From Ch128b sp964527925 (GTDB taxonomy: Bacteria > Bacteroidota > Ignavibacteria > Ch128b), in assembly GCA_964527925.1 (NCBI GenBank), contig CAZGQO010000001.1:434001-498000 (forward strand): a stretch of DNA of 64,000 bases. The letters run 5' to 3'. The translations under genes were made by a program, and so were the position numbers. Under the pieces are notes generated by a model. It saw only the letters and a program-made list of their open reading frames with translations. It did not search any database and had not been told where the DNA came from. How positions within the stretch are numbered: position 1 is the stretch's first letter; each line of letters starts with the position of its first letter. Shown here piece after piece: positions 44,125-52,938 of this stretch.

Positions 44125-47100
44125 TCATTCAGGTTTAAATATTGCACCCTGATTTTTGTGACCATTAATTTTCACAAGTATCTCTTTCTCAAATTTCAGA
44201 TGTCTGCAGAACTCTAATTCTTCTTCTGGTTTTATGCTTAACAACCAATCCCAATCTATAAAACCGATATTGTAATGGGGATCAATAGTAAAATATCCAA
44301 TTCTAAATGTTGTAATATTTTGAAAGAAGTGTGAACCCTGCGAAGGTGTTGTATGTATATCTTTAAAACTTGATTCAACAATTACTGATGCACCACCAAT
44401 CTGATCCCATGTAACTGGAATTCCTAACCATGGATCGAGACTACCCCATCTTCCAACTCCAATTAAAATATAATGTCTATTTTGATTTAATAATTTTTTG
44501 TTGAGGTAATCAATTTCATTGACGACTGATCGACTTTTACTTCTATCAAATTTATTAATATCAACCATAACGATATCTGTTAAGTTATGATAAATCCCAT
44601 TTCCAAGTGCCTGAGAAGAATAACAAATTAATTTTGACTTGTCATCAATTTCGAAATTCACCTCTTCCAATTCCTGACTGATTATAAACGGTCTCATTTG
44701 AAGTACAGCAAATTCTTTATATTGACTATCAGAAGATGTTAAGTTGCAAGCAAATTCAATTTCAATTGGTGAACCCATTGCCCAGGAACATATCTCGAGA
44801 AGTAAGTTAAGAATTTGAGGTAGAGGAAATATTTCATGTTTGAGTATTGGTGCAAATGTAACTATTCGATTACCATCACGAGCTATGCTGTCATAAACTG
44901 CATCATGCTCTGGTGAATATGTTGAACCGACAGCATATAAAGTTCCATCTTTCTCTGCAATTTCTAATCTAAATTGTTTAATAAAAGCATCCGGTGGGTG
45001 TTCATTTGTTTTGAACTCTTCAAGTAAATCGATTGCGTAAAAAAATTGCTGCGCATTTTTAATTGTCTCTTTGGTCGAATAGTATTGCAAAAGATGTTTT
45101 GGAAATCTTGGACAAAATCTAACACTATTCCCTCCTTCAACAACAAGTTTGCCCAATCCCAGACAAACCTGAGCTATTCCATCCGTTGATTTCTGAGGCG
45201 GAACTGGATAAAAATTATATGACTTTGCGACTCCTGCAAAATCAGGATAGAATTTTCCATTTCTTTCTTTTCCAACAACTCGCTGGATTATTACAGCCAT
45301 CTTTTCTTCTTCAAGTCTATAGGTTGTGGCTTTCATATAATTTTTACTGTGCTGAAAGTACATCGAAGCGTAGACAAGCTTTATTGCATTCAACAATTTA
45401 TTCAATCTGATTTCAATGTCAGGATTATTATTTGGAATCATTACTGTGAGATAAACACCAGCAAGCGGCTGGAATTGAGAATCCTCGAGTAGACTCGATG
45501 AACGAATAGCAAGTGGAGTTTTAACAAGTTCGAGAAACTCTTTTAACTTAATTATTACATCTTCAGTGAAAAATTTTGCTTCGAGAAACTTCTTCTTTAA
45601 TTGCTCATCATCTTCACAGTTCATTGCAAAATTGAATAAATCATTTTCGTTGATGAATTGATCAAAAATATCTGTTGCAAGCACAACTCCCGACGGTACA
45701 TAAATAATTATATCTTCAAATCTATCACGGATACCGTAATTTACAATTAAAGTATTTAAGAACGCGAGTCCTCTTGCTTTTCCACCCAGTGATCCAGAAC
45801 CAATTCTTGCAAAGCTATGATTAATATCAAAGGTATTCTTATCAAACTCACTTACAATTCCTCGCAAACGCATCTCACGATAAGTTTTAATTGAATTAAT
45901 TAAATCATTTCTTAAATCATTAACGGTAGGATAATCTGAAACTTTTCTGGGTCGCAATCGATGAGCTAGCCAGAATTCTGTTCTTGCTTTCAACCAATTT
46001 GAAAAATGATTTCGTGAAGCGTGATAGACTATGCTCTCATCAGGGACAATTTTCAATTTCTCTTCAAGCTCTAAAAGATTACGAGCACGATCAACTTCCA
46101 TTCCCTCTGAATTTCTGAAAATAAAATCCCCAAATCCCAAATTATCCATTATAAATTGTCTTAGTTCTTTCAATAAAGTTGGAGAACCTTTCTGGATAAA
46201 ATGGGCATGAATTTCACGAGCTTTTTCGGCAAATTCATTATTGCTCGACTGTAATAGTACAGGAACATCTGGCTGAATTTTTTTGATCTCTTTTGCAAAT
46301 TTTAATCCAGCTTCAGGATCTCGAACACCATTTACTTTAAAATTGATATCAGAAATAACTCCAAGAGCATGTTCTTGATATTTCTCGAAATATCCCCACG
46401 CTTCTTCATAAGTTGAACAAAGTAAAATTTTTGGTCTTGCTCGCATCCTCAGATACTTATGAGAAATATTTATGCCTTCTGAAATCAATCTCTGCGATTG
46501 AGTAAAAATTTCAGTGTAAATAATTGGTAAGTAGCTTGAATAAAACTTCACATTATCTTCAACCAGAATAATTACTTGCACACTAACTGAAGCTGTATCA
46601 TTTTCAACATTCAATTTATCTTCAAGATATTTGATGATTGCAATTAATAACTTATAATCACCTTGCCAGATAAATATTTTTTCGAAGATTGATATATCAT
46701 AATTCTTTGCTAATTCTTTCAATTCTTTGTTATCATAGGTCAAAAGTATAATTGGAAGTTCAGGAAAGTCGGATTTTAGTTTCTGAGCAAACTTAATCAC
46801 ATTCATATCTTCGATATGAAGTGTCATTATGATCAGATCAAATTTTTTTCTGGAATTTGTTAGATACTCAAGTGCCTCTTTTGCTGTTGTTACATGAGTA
46901 ATTTCCGGGGCATGACTCAAGTTCAAAGCTCGATACTCTTCTCTAATTTGTTCATAGAGCCTGCCATCTTCTTCAAACAAGTAATAATCATAAAGACTTG
47001 ATATAAGTAGTATATCCCGAATTTTGAACTTCATCAAATTCTGAAATTCTCTAAACTTACTGCCGTACTGAAAATCCAATTTGAGAGTTTCTGTATTCAT
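44125..47100 (-). CDS. Tandem receiver-like domains fused to PEP-synthase ATP-binding domain (paralog 2)
   Basis: A 991-residue paralog of the protein at 37917, colinear over its length. The first receiver-like domain again lacks the acceptor Asp (LIIMTLHIEDM). The second keeps VEDN and Asp251 (GVISDINF). The PPDK-type domain has GSGSLGGKARGL, PLAIRSSSLLEDS, PLAGVY and LQMRPF. The C-terminal block has LIGVGRWGS, DPWLGIP and PSQGSHFFQN with His924. There is no phosphohistidine or PEP domain. Sitting directly upstream of the PAS kinase and NarL regulator, it is the natural candidate for phosphorylation on its second receiver, but this is inference. Its upstream region is shared with the divergent small HTH gene. 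Confidence 0.82.
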   Translation of the reverse strand: MNTETLKLDFQYGSKFREFQNLMKFKIRDILLISSLYDYYLFEEDGRLYEQIREEYRALNLSHAPEITHVTTAKEALEYLTNSRKKFDLIIMTLHIEDMNVIKFAQKLKSDFPELPIILLTYDNKELKELAKNYDISIFEKIFIWQGDYKLLIAIIKYLEDKLNVENDTASVSVQVIILVEDNVKFYSSYLPIIYTEIFTQSQRLISEGINISHKYLRMRARPKILLCSTYEEAWGYFEKYQEHALGVISDINFKVNGVRDPEAGLKFAKEIKKIQPDVPVLLQSSNNEFAEKAREIHAHFIQKGSPTLLKELRQFIMDNLGFGDFIFRNSEGMEVDRARNLLELEEKLKIVPDESIVYHASRNHFSNWLKARTEFWLAHRLRPRKVSDYPTVNDLRNDLINSIKTYREMRLRGIVSEFDKNTFDINHSFARIGSGSLGGKARGLAFLNTLIVNYGIRDRFEDIIIYVPSGVVLATDIFDQFINENDLFNFAMNCEDDEQLKKKFLEAKFFTEDVIIKLKEFLELVKTPLAIRSSSLLEDSQFQPLAGVYLTVMIPNNNPDIEIRLNKLLNAIKLVYASMYFQHSKNYMKATTYRLEEEKMAVIIQRVVGKERNGKFYPDFAGVAKSYNFYPVPPQKSTDGIAQVCLGLGKLVVEGGNSVRFCPRFPKHLLQYYSTKETIKNAQQFFYAIDLLEEFKTNEHPPDAFIKQFRLEIAEKDGTLYAVGSTYSPEHDAVYDSIARDGNRIVTFAPILKHEIFPLPQILNLLLEICSWAMGSPIEIEFACNLTSSDSQYKEFAVLQMRPFIISQELEEVNFEIDDKSKLICYSSQALGNGIYHNLTDIVMVDINKFDRSKSRSVVNEIDYLNKKLLNQNRHYILIGVGRWGSLDPWLGIPVTWDQIGGASVIVESSFKDIHTTPSQGSHFFQNITTFRIGYFTIDPHYNIGFIDWDWLLSIKPEEELEFCRHLKFEKEILVKINGHKNQGAIFKPE

Positions 47101-47245
47101 CTATTTTAATTCCTTTTCTTCTAAATCTAACTAATAAAAGATTATAAATTTTTCAACTATGAAAAAAGATTGGGCAATTTGTTAATTCCCAACGATTTCA
47201 CTGATTCCAATAGTTCCAATATTTTTGAGAAAAAAGGAAACAACT

Positions 47246-47425
47246 ATGGCAGAACAAAAACAGGAACTTTTGACAGTAGGAAAAATTGCAGAACAACTTT
47301 CAGTTCCAGCTGCGAAAGTAAAAAAAGTAATTCAGGAACTTGGAATTCAACCCACTGCGAAAAAAGGTGCTTGCAGTTATTATTCGAAAAGTGATGTACC
47401 AGAGATCAAGAAAGCATTAAAGTAA
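47246..47425 (+). CDS. Small helix-turn-helix protein
   Basis: A 59-residue protein almost wholly made of a MerR/excisionase-like winged HTH: LTVGKIAEQLSVPAAKVKKV followed by a turn and YYSKSDVPEIKKAL. AAAGGA at 47235-47240 lies about 6 bases before the ATG at 47246, which I prefer to an upstream in-frame start at 47225. It is divergent from PEPS-like paralog 2, so it could regulate that operon. With no other domain, it may act as a DNA-binding or adaptor protein. Confidence 0.72.
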   Translation: MAEQKQELLTVGKIAEQLSVPAAKVKKVIQELGIQPTAKKGACSYYSKSDVPEIKKALK

Positions 47426-47440
47426 AATCTAATTCAACTT

Positions 47441-47460
47441 AAAACTACTTTAATAGTTTT
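47441..47460 (+). terminator. Weak AT-rich hairpin after the small HTH gene
   Basis: AAAACTA (47441-47447) and TAGTTTT (47454-47460) pair over 7 bp with a 6-nt loop, 16 bp after the stop. The stem is AT-rich and the T-run is part of the stem, so termination is uncertain. Confidence 0.3.
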
Positions 47461-47534
47461 ATTGCTGGATAGATGATGGTGATTGAAGAAAGGAAAGATC
47501 TACACTTAAACTCTATTTCGAATGTACAAAAGAC

Positions 47535-48200
47535 CTAGAATCTAAGTTTGTGTTTGTGAGAAATAATTTCAGCATTGACCATAAACACAACATCTTCAGC
47601 TATGTTTGTGGAATGATCTGCCAGTCGTTCGATGTGCCTTGATAAAATCATCAGATGAGCAGCAGGTTCAATCAACACATTATTACTTTTCATTTTATCA
47701 ATTAAAAATCTAAAGATGTTTTTGTTGTAATTATCAACAATATTGTCTTTCTCTCCGATTTGGTCGGCCAGCTTTGCATCACGATGAATAAATGAATCAA
47801 TTGCTTCCTTAAACATTTGTTTAGCAACCGAACCCATCTCCATTACCTTTGATTCAATAACAAGGTCTTTATAACCCATCAATGGTTTAACTCTTTGCGT
47901 GATATTAACAGCAATATCACCACATCTTTCAAGTTGATTGTTAACCATCAATGCTGTTAGAATGAATCTTAAATCAATAGCAAACGGTTGAAAAAGGGCA
48001 AGAATATTTTCACACTGAGTTTTAATCAAATTATCATAAGCGTCAATTTCTCTATCGCGAACTTTTATTTTTTTACACAATTCAAGATCAGAATTTTCCA
48101 AAGCAATGAAGGCATTTTCAACCATCTCTTCAACGAAAGAAGACATTTTCAAAATATTTGTTTTTAGAGATTCGAGTTCAGTTTCAAAGTGTTTTTGCAT
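47535..48200 (-). CDS. phoU: Phosphate transport regulator PhoU
   Basis: A 221-residue all-helical protein with two PhoU repeats, each with a conserved acidic/Arg metal-binding pattern: DREIDAYDNLIKTQCENILAL and EKDNIVDNYNKNIFRFLIDKM. PhoU links the Pst transporter with PhoR signalling and keeps the Pho regulon off when phosphate is plentiful. It is the last gene of pstS-pstC-pstA-pstB-phoU, 9 bp after pstB. No phoR or phoB is in the window. Confidence 0.95.
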   Translation of the reverse strand: MQKHFETELESLKTNILKMSSFVEEMVENAFIALENSDLELCKKIKVRDREIDAYDNLIKTQCENILALFQPFAIDLRFILTALMVNNQLERCGDIAVNITQRVKPLMGYKDLVIESKVMEMGSVAKQMFKEAIDSFIHRDAKLADQIGEKDNIVDNYNKNIFRFLIDKMKSNNVLIEPAAHLMILSRHIERLADHSTNIAEDVVFMVNAEIISHKHKLRF

Positions 48201-48209
48201 TGTTATCCC

Positions 48210-48974
48210 CTATCCAAATCTTCCTGTGATATAATCTTCGGTTTGTTTTTGTTTTGGTGCGGTAAACATTGTTTTGGTATCGCTGAATTCAATCAATCTG
48301 CCCATATAAAAGAAAGCCGTGTAATCACTCACCCTTGCTGCCTGTTGCATATTATGAGTCACAATTACAATCGTATAATTCTCTTTCAACTCAAAAATCA
48401 AATCTTCTATTTTGATTGTAGATATTGGATCAAGTGCACTGGCAGGTTCATCCATCAATAAAATTTCTGGATCAACAGCAAGAGCTCGAGCAATGCAAAG
48501 TCTCTGCTGCTGACCGCCTGATAAAGCAAAAGCACTTTTATTTAATTCATCTTTAACTTCATCCCACAAAGCTGATCTTCTCAAACTTTTTTCGACTATT
48601 TCATCAAGAGTTTTTTTATCCCTAATTCCCTGAATGCGGGGACCATAAGCTACATTTTCATAGATTGATTTAGGAAATGGATTTGATTTTTGAAATATCA
48701 TTCCAACTTTTTTTCTTAAAGCAACCACATCAATACCGTTTTGATAAATATTAACTCCATCTATTAGTACTTCACCTTCAAGTCTTACATCATCAATTAA
48801 ATCGTTCATACGATTCAAAGTTCTCAGGTAAGTAGACTTTCCGCATCCTGAAGGACCAATCAAAGCAGTAACTTTTCTTTCAGGGATTTCGAGATTGATA
48901 TCAAATAGAGCCTGTTTTTTCCCGTAATAGAAGTTTAAATTTTTCGTAATGATTTTTGGAATTTCCATATTCAT
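48210..48974 (-). CDS. pstB: Phosphate ABC transporter ATPase PstB
   Basis: A 254-residue ATPase of the high-affinity phosphate importer. Walker A is GPSGCGKSTYLR, followed by NRMNDLIDDVRLEGEV (a PstB hallmark). The signature is LSGGQQQRLCIARAL and Walker B LLMDEPASALDP. The family ending AFFYMGRLIEFSDT and DYITGRFG is present. Length is normal. It is 20 bp after pstA. Confidence 0.97.
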   Translation of the reverse strand: MNMEIPKIITKNLNFYYGKKQALFDINLEIPERKVTALIGPSGCGKSTYLRTLNRMNDLIDDVRLEGEVLIDGVNIYQNGIDVVALRKKVGMIFQKSNPFPKSIYENVAYGPRIQGIRDKKTLDEIVEKSLRRSALWDEVKDELNKSAFALSGGQQQRLCIARALAVDPEILLMDEPASALDPISTIKIEDLIFELKENYTIVIVTHNMQQAARVSDYTAFFYMGRLIEFSDTKTMFTAPKQKQTEDYITGRFG

Positions 48975-48994
48975 TTTAATCTTTAATTATTCAA

Positions 48995-49897
48995 TCAACT
49001 CTTAGCTGTTCGCAATTTATATCTTAAAAAGATTGCAGAAAAGTTTAAGATAAAAGTAAGGGCGAGTAAAACTAAAGTTGTTGCGTACTGAATACTTTTT
49101 GTAGCCTCAACATCCGGTGATTGAGTACTCATTATATAGATGTGGTAACCAAGTTCCATAAATTGGTCTGACAGTGAACCTGGTAAGTATGGAAGGAAGT
49201 ATGCAGCACCTGTGAATAAAATCGGAGCTACTTCACCTGCGCCTCTGCTTACAGCAAGAATTCCTCCAGTTAAAATTCCCGTTATTGATCTTGGAATTAC
49301 AACTTTTCTAATTGTCTGCCATTTGGTTGCACCAAGCGCAAGACTTGCTTCTCTTAATTCTTTTGGAACGGATCGAATAGCTTCTTCAACTGAAACAATT
49401 ACAACTGGTAAAGTCAATAAAGCCATTGTTGTGCTTGCCCAGAGAATATTGGGCTGTCCCCATTTTAATTCTACTCCACCATACAAAACAGAATCAATTC
49501 CTTTTCCAACAAATTGAATGAAAAATCCAAGTCCAAACAAACCAAAAACAATCGCAGGAACGCCGGCAAGTGTATTCACAGAAAATCTTATTACTCTTGT
49601 TAATATTGATTGTGATTTCGCATACTCCGATAAATAGATAGCTGTGATTGTTCCAATTGGAATACTAAAGATTGACATTATAACAACTAACAAGAATGTC
49701 CCGAAAATTGCCGGGAAAATTCCACCTTTTGTCATTCCTTCTTCTGGTGCAGTAGTCAGAAATTCCCAAGTAATCTCTCTCCAACCACCGGATATAATAC
49801 TGTACATAATCACAAAAACAATCAATAAAATTATGAACGCCGCAATTGCTGTTATAGTCTGTATTGAAAAACCGAGAAAATATTTTTTAATTTTCAA
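48995..49897 (-). CDS. pstA: Phosphate ABC transporter permease PstA
   Basis: A 300-residue inner-membrane permease with six predicted helices. Family segments include FLTTAPEEGMTKGGIFPAIF, GVPAIVFGLFGLGFF, and the ABC-interacting loop EASLALGATKWQTIRKVVIP. It overlaps pstC by 4 bases (ATGA), implying coupled translation. It forms the channel together with PstC. Confidence 0.96.
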   Translation of the reverse strand: MKIKKYFLGFSIQTITAIAAFIILLIVFVIMYSIISGGWREITWEFLTTAPEEGMTKGGIFPAIFGTFLLVVIMSIFSIPIGTITAIYLSEYAKSQSILTRVIRFSVNTLAGVPAIVFGLFGLGFFIQFVGKGIDSVLYGGVELKWGQPNILWASTTMALLTLPVVIVSVEEAIRSVPKELREASLALGATKWQTIRKVVIPRSITGILTGGILAVSRGAGEVAPILFTGAAYFLPYLPGSLSDQFMELGYHIYIMSTQSPDVEATKSIQYATTLVLLALTFILNFSAIFLRYKLRTAKS

Positions 49898-50970
49898 GAT
49901 TCTCCTCGCATTTTCTTAAGAAGTCTATTGATGATCAAAAATTCAGCGATTGCATTTGTAAAGAAGGCAAAAAGGAATAAAATGGATCCGAGTAAGAATA
50001 AAATGTTATAATGAAGTTCACCAAAAATAACTTCAGCCATTTCCGCTCCAATTGTTGCCGACATTGTTCTGACTGGTTCAAATGGTGAAAATGAGACTAA
50101 TGCAGAGTTACCCGTTGCCATTAGAACTATCATTGTTTCACCAAATGCACGACCAATTCCAAGCAAAACTGCTGCAAAAATTCCGGGTGAAGCAGCTGGC
50201 AAAACCACATACAAAGCTATCTGCCATTTTTGAGCACCTAAAGCATAACTTGCTTCAATATAACTTTTTGGAATTGCAGAAAGTGCATCTTCAGTAATTG
50301 TGTAGATTACTGGAATAATTGCAAGAGACATTGCAAGTCCACCGACAAAAGCATTCAATCTATATTGATAGCCAAAAATGTTTTGTAAAAAAGTTGCCAG
50401 AATCATTAAAGCAAAAAATCCAATAACAACAGATGGAAATCCAGCCAGAATTTCAATTGCTGGTTTTAAAACCTCTTTCATCCATTTAGGAGCAAAAGTT
50501 GAAGTAAATAAAGCAGAAAGAATTGCAATTGGTGCAGCAATTAAAATTGCTATCAAAGTTATTTTAAAACTTCCTGCTACAAGAGAAAGAATTCCATACT
50601 TTGGTTGTTCTGAGATTGGCTCCCAGGTTGTTGAGAAAATATTAAACCAGATTGAATTCGATTCTTGTTCTTTTGAATTTGAAGATGTTGATTCTAAATT
50701 ACTTTTTTCTTCTTCTGATTGTAATTGAATTTCGATATGCTCTTCACCGTAACTTTCCTGCAACAACTCCTCTTCCTGAATTTTATGTTTAGAAGGATCA
50801 TAAGAAAACAACGGCAATGCTTCTCTAAACACAAAAACAAAAATCAATATGATTATAATGAATGATACAAAGGCAACAAATTTGATAATTAATTTTGCTA
50901 ACCAATCTGTGAAATAAAATTTTTTGCGTAAGAACTCAGGTGATGACTTTTGTTGTTGATACATTTCCAT
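49894..50970 (-). CDS. pstC: Phosphate ABC transporter permease PstC, with acidic periplasmic loop
   Basis: A 358-residue permease, longer than usual. Six helices include GFPSVVIGFFALMIL and the loop EASYALGAQKWQIALYVVLP, which contacts PstB. Between helix 1 and helix 2 lies an added hydrophilic stretch of about 60 residues (57-120) rich in Glu, Ser, Gln and Asn (EIQLQSEEEKSNLESTSSNS), probably periplasmic. It comes 16 bp after pstS and overlaps pstA. Its role in the importer is firm; the role of the insert is unknown. Confidence 0.94.
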   Translation of the reverse strand: MEMYQQQKSSPEFLRKKFYFTDWLAKLIIKFVAFVSFIIIILIFVFVFREALPLFSYDPSKHKIQEEELLQESYGEEHIEIQLQSEEEKSNLESTSSNSKEQESNSIWFNIFSTTWEPISEQPKYGILSLVAGSFKITLIAILIAAPIAILSALFTSTFAPKWMKEVLKPAIEILAGFPSVVIGFFALMILATFLQNIFGYQYRLNAFVGGLAMSLAIIPVIYTITEDALSAIPKSYIEASYALGAQKWQIALYVVLPAASPGIFAAVLLGIGRAFGETMIVLMATGNSALVSFSPFEPVRTMSATIGAEMAEVIFGELHYNILFLLGSILFLFAFFTNAIAEFLIINRLLKKMRGES

Positions 50971-50985
50971 ATCTTTTCAACTGAT

Positions 50986-51807
50986 TTATCTAATTGGGAA
51001 ATAACCAACTTCTGAAACAACTTTTTGACCTTCAGGACTCAAAATCCAGTCAATAAATTTTTTGATCGCGCCCTCTGGTTTTTTAATTGTGTACATATAG
51101 AGAAATCTTGAAAGAGGATAAACACCTGATTTTATATTTTCTTTAGTTGGTGCATATCCAGGAGAATCTTTTGTCTTTTTAATTTTAATTTCACGAATTC
51201 CTTTTCCATAAGCAGCACCGCCATAGCCAATTCCCCATTTATCTTTTGAAACTGCATTAACCACAGCTGCGGTACCTGGAAGATACTGTGTATTCTTCGC
51301 AAAATCTGCACCTAACAATATTTCATCCTTAAAGTAGACATAAGTACCTGAATTATTTTCACGGGAATAACGAATAATTGGTGCATTTGGACCGCCAACT
51401 TCTTTCCAATTGTTTATTTTACCAGTATACATATCCCTGACCTGTTCAATTGAAAGTTCCTGTACAGGATTTTTTTCATTAACATAGATAGATAAACCAT
51501 CAATGGCGACCTTAATTTCAACTCCAGGAGTTCCGTATTTCTGCTTTAGTTTTAACTTTTCTTCATTCTTAATTGGGCGTGATGAATTACAAATATCGGT
51601 TGTCCCGTTAATCAAAGCAGAAATTCCAGTACCACTTCCACCACCTGTTACCTGAATAATCACATCTTTATTTTTTTTCATATAAACTTCTGCCCATCTT
51701 TGAGCGAGGATAACCATGGTATCAGAACCTTTTATTGTAATCTTATCAATTGCAAATGAGTTCAAGTAGACTAAACCAAGAAAAATGTATGTTATTAAAG
51801 CTTTCAT
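50986..51807 (-). CDS. pstS: Phosphate-binding periplasmic protein PstS
   Basis: About 273 residues. The signal peptide (MKALITYIFLGLVYLNSFA) is followed by the phosphate-binding core: IKGSDTMVILAQRWAEVY, GGGSGTGISALINGTTDI and the RENNSGTYVYFKDEIL loop. It captures phosphate and delivers it to PstCA. AAGGA lies 7 nt before the ATG at 51807, better placed than for the ATG two codons upstream at 51813. It is first in the pst operon, behind a TTAACA triple repeat. Confidence 0.93.
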   Translation of the reverse strand: MKALITYIFLGLVYLNSFAIDKITIKGSDTMVILAQRWAEVYMKKNKDVIIQVTGGGSGTGISALINGTTDICNSSRPIKNEEKLKLKQKYGTPGVEIKVAIDGLSIYVNEKNPVQELSIEQVRDMYTGKINNWKEVGGPNAPIIRYSRENNSGTYVYFKDEILLGADFAKNTQYLPGTAAVVNAVSKDKWGIGYGGAAYGKGIREIKIKKTKDSPGYAPTKENIKSGVYPLSRFLYMYTIKKPEGAIKKFIDWILSPEGQKVVSEVGYFPIR

Positions 51808-51824
51808 ATTCATTTCCTTTTTGT

Positions 51825-51869
51825 CAAAATTAAAAATGAATTGTTAAGAAATTGTTAAGGAATTGTTAA
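51825..51869 (-). promoter_or_regulatory. PHO-box-like TTAACA triple repeat upstream of pstS
   Basis: Read on the minus strand, TTAACA occurs three times, at 51864-51869, 51853-51858 and 51842-51847, starting exactly 11 bp apart, one helical turn. This equals the tandem TTAACA-N5 pattern bound by PhoP in Bacillus. Ten bases beyond it lies TAATTTTG (51832-51825), which fits the Bacteroidota -7 form TAnnTTTG. No good -33 element is seen, as expected for an activated promoter, though the transcript leader would be short. Binding is inferred. Confidence 0.6.
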
Positions 51870-51936
51870 ATGAAGATTAAAAATAAAGTATCAGTCACAC
51901 TTTCAATCAAAAAATGTATTTTAGAAAAAATTTGTG

Positions 51937-52938
51937 ATGGAAATGAAAAGAATAACATACTTATTTATCATCATTCTGGCTTTTATCTTTTCTTTTTGTA
52001 AAGAAAAAACTAAAAAAGAAAAACCCTTAGAAATTTCCTGGTACTTAATGAAAGAAAGTATTATACCTGACTTTGACGGACAACTTGCTTATGATTATAT
52101 AGTAAAACAAATTACATTTGGTCCAAGAAATCCAAATTCAGAAGGACATTCACAAGGGAAATATTTTCTTCTAAATGAATTAAAATCACTTGCCGATACA
52201 GCTTATCTTCAATCATTTTCTTACCCTGGTTATGATGGCGTTCGACTTAATTGCTCAAATATAATTAGTTCATTTAATCCAGATAAGAAAATTAGAATTA
52301 TGTTTAGTGCACACTGGGATACAAGACCAAGATCTGAAAAAGATAAAAATCCCGAAAACCGAAATAAACCTGTTCTTGGTGCAAATGATGGTGCCAGTGG
52401 CGTTGCGGTTCTTTTGAGTCTTGCTCACATCTTGAAAAATAACAAAGTTGATTTTGGAGTGGACATAGTTTTATTTGATGCTGAAGATTATGGGAATGAA
52501 GGCGATTTGATGAATTACTCAATTGGTGCAAAATATTTTGCTCAAAACAAACCTGATTACATCAACCCGCAATTTGCAATACTTCTTGATATGGTAGGAG
52601 ACAAAGAAGCAGTTTTCAAAAAAGAACCTAACTCAATGAATTTTGCACCAGATGTTGTAACCTTAGTCTGGAATCTTGCTAGTGAATTAAATCTAAAAAC
52701 TTTCTCAAGTGAATTATCAAGTTCAATTTATGATGATCACATTCCTCTTGGTGAAATGGGAATTAAAATCATAGACATAATTGATGCAGACCTTATCGGT
52801 GCTGATACACCAAATCCACGAAGAAATTATTGGCATACTCAAAACGATAATCTTGAAAACATAAGCAAAGAAACAGTTGGTGAAGTTGGAAAACTTTTAA
52901 CTCATTTAGTCTACTCAATAAAATTTGTAGAAAAATGA
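51937..52938 (+). CDS. M28-family zinc peptidase lipoprotein
   Basis: About 333 residues. The signal ends in a lipobox-like FIFSFC, so it is a predicted lipoprotein. The di-zinc site is complete: AHWDTRP, GANDGASG, FDAEDYG, LLDMVGD and YWHTQND. The type resembles glutaminyl-cyclase-like M28 proteins common in Bacteroidota as well as aminopeptidases, so the reaction (N-terminal pyroglutamate formation or peptide cleavage) cannot be settled. Starts GTG 51934, ATG 51937 and ATG 51943 are all possible; none has a good ribosome-binding site. Its stop overlaps prmA. Confidence 0.87.
   Translation: MEMKRITYLFIIILAFIFSFCKEKTKKEKPLEISWYLMKESIIPDFDGQLAYDYIVKQITFGPRNPNSEGHSQGKYFLLNELKSLADTAYLQSFSYPGYDGVRLNCSNIISSFNPDKKIRIMFSAHWDTRPRSEKDKNPENRNKPVLGANDGASGVAVLLSLAHILKNNKVDFGVDIVLFDAEDYGNEGDLMNYSIGAKYFAQNKPDYINPQFAILLDMVGDKEAVFKKEPNSMNFAPDVVTLVWNLASELNLKTFSSELSSSIYDDHIPLGEMGIKIIDIIDADLIGADTPNPRRNYWHTQNDNLENISKETVGEVGKLLTHLVYSIKFVEK

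Noticed and set aside
47170..47394. Overlapping frame at the small HTH gene
   Set aside because: The frame at 47246-47425 has a ribosome-binding site and an HTH; the other has only a low-complexity Ser/Asn product.
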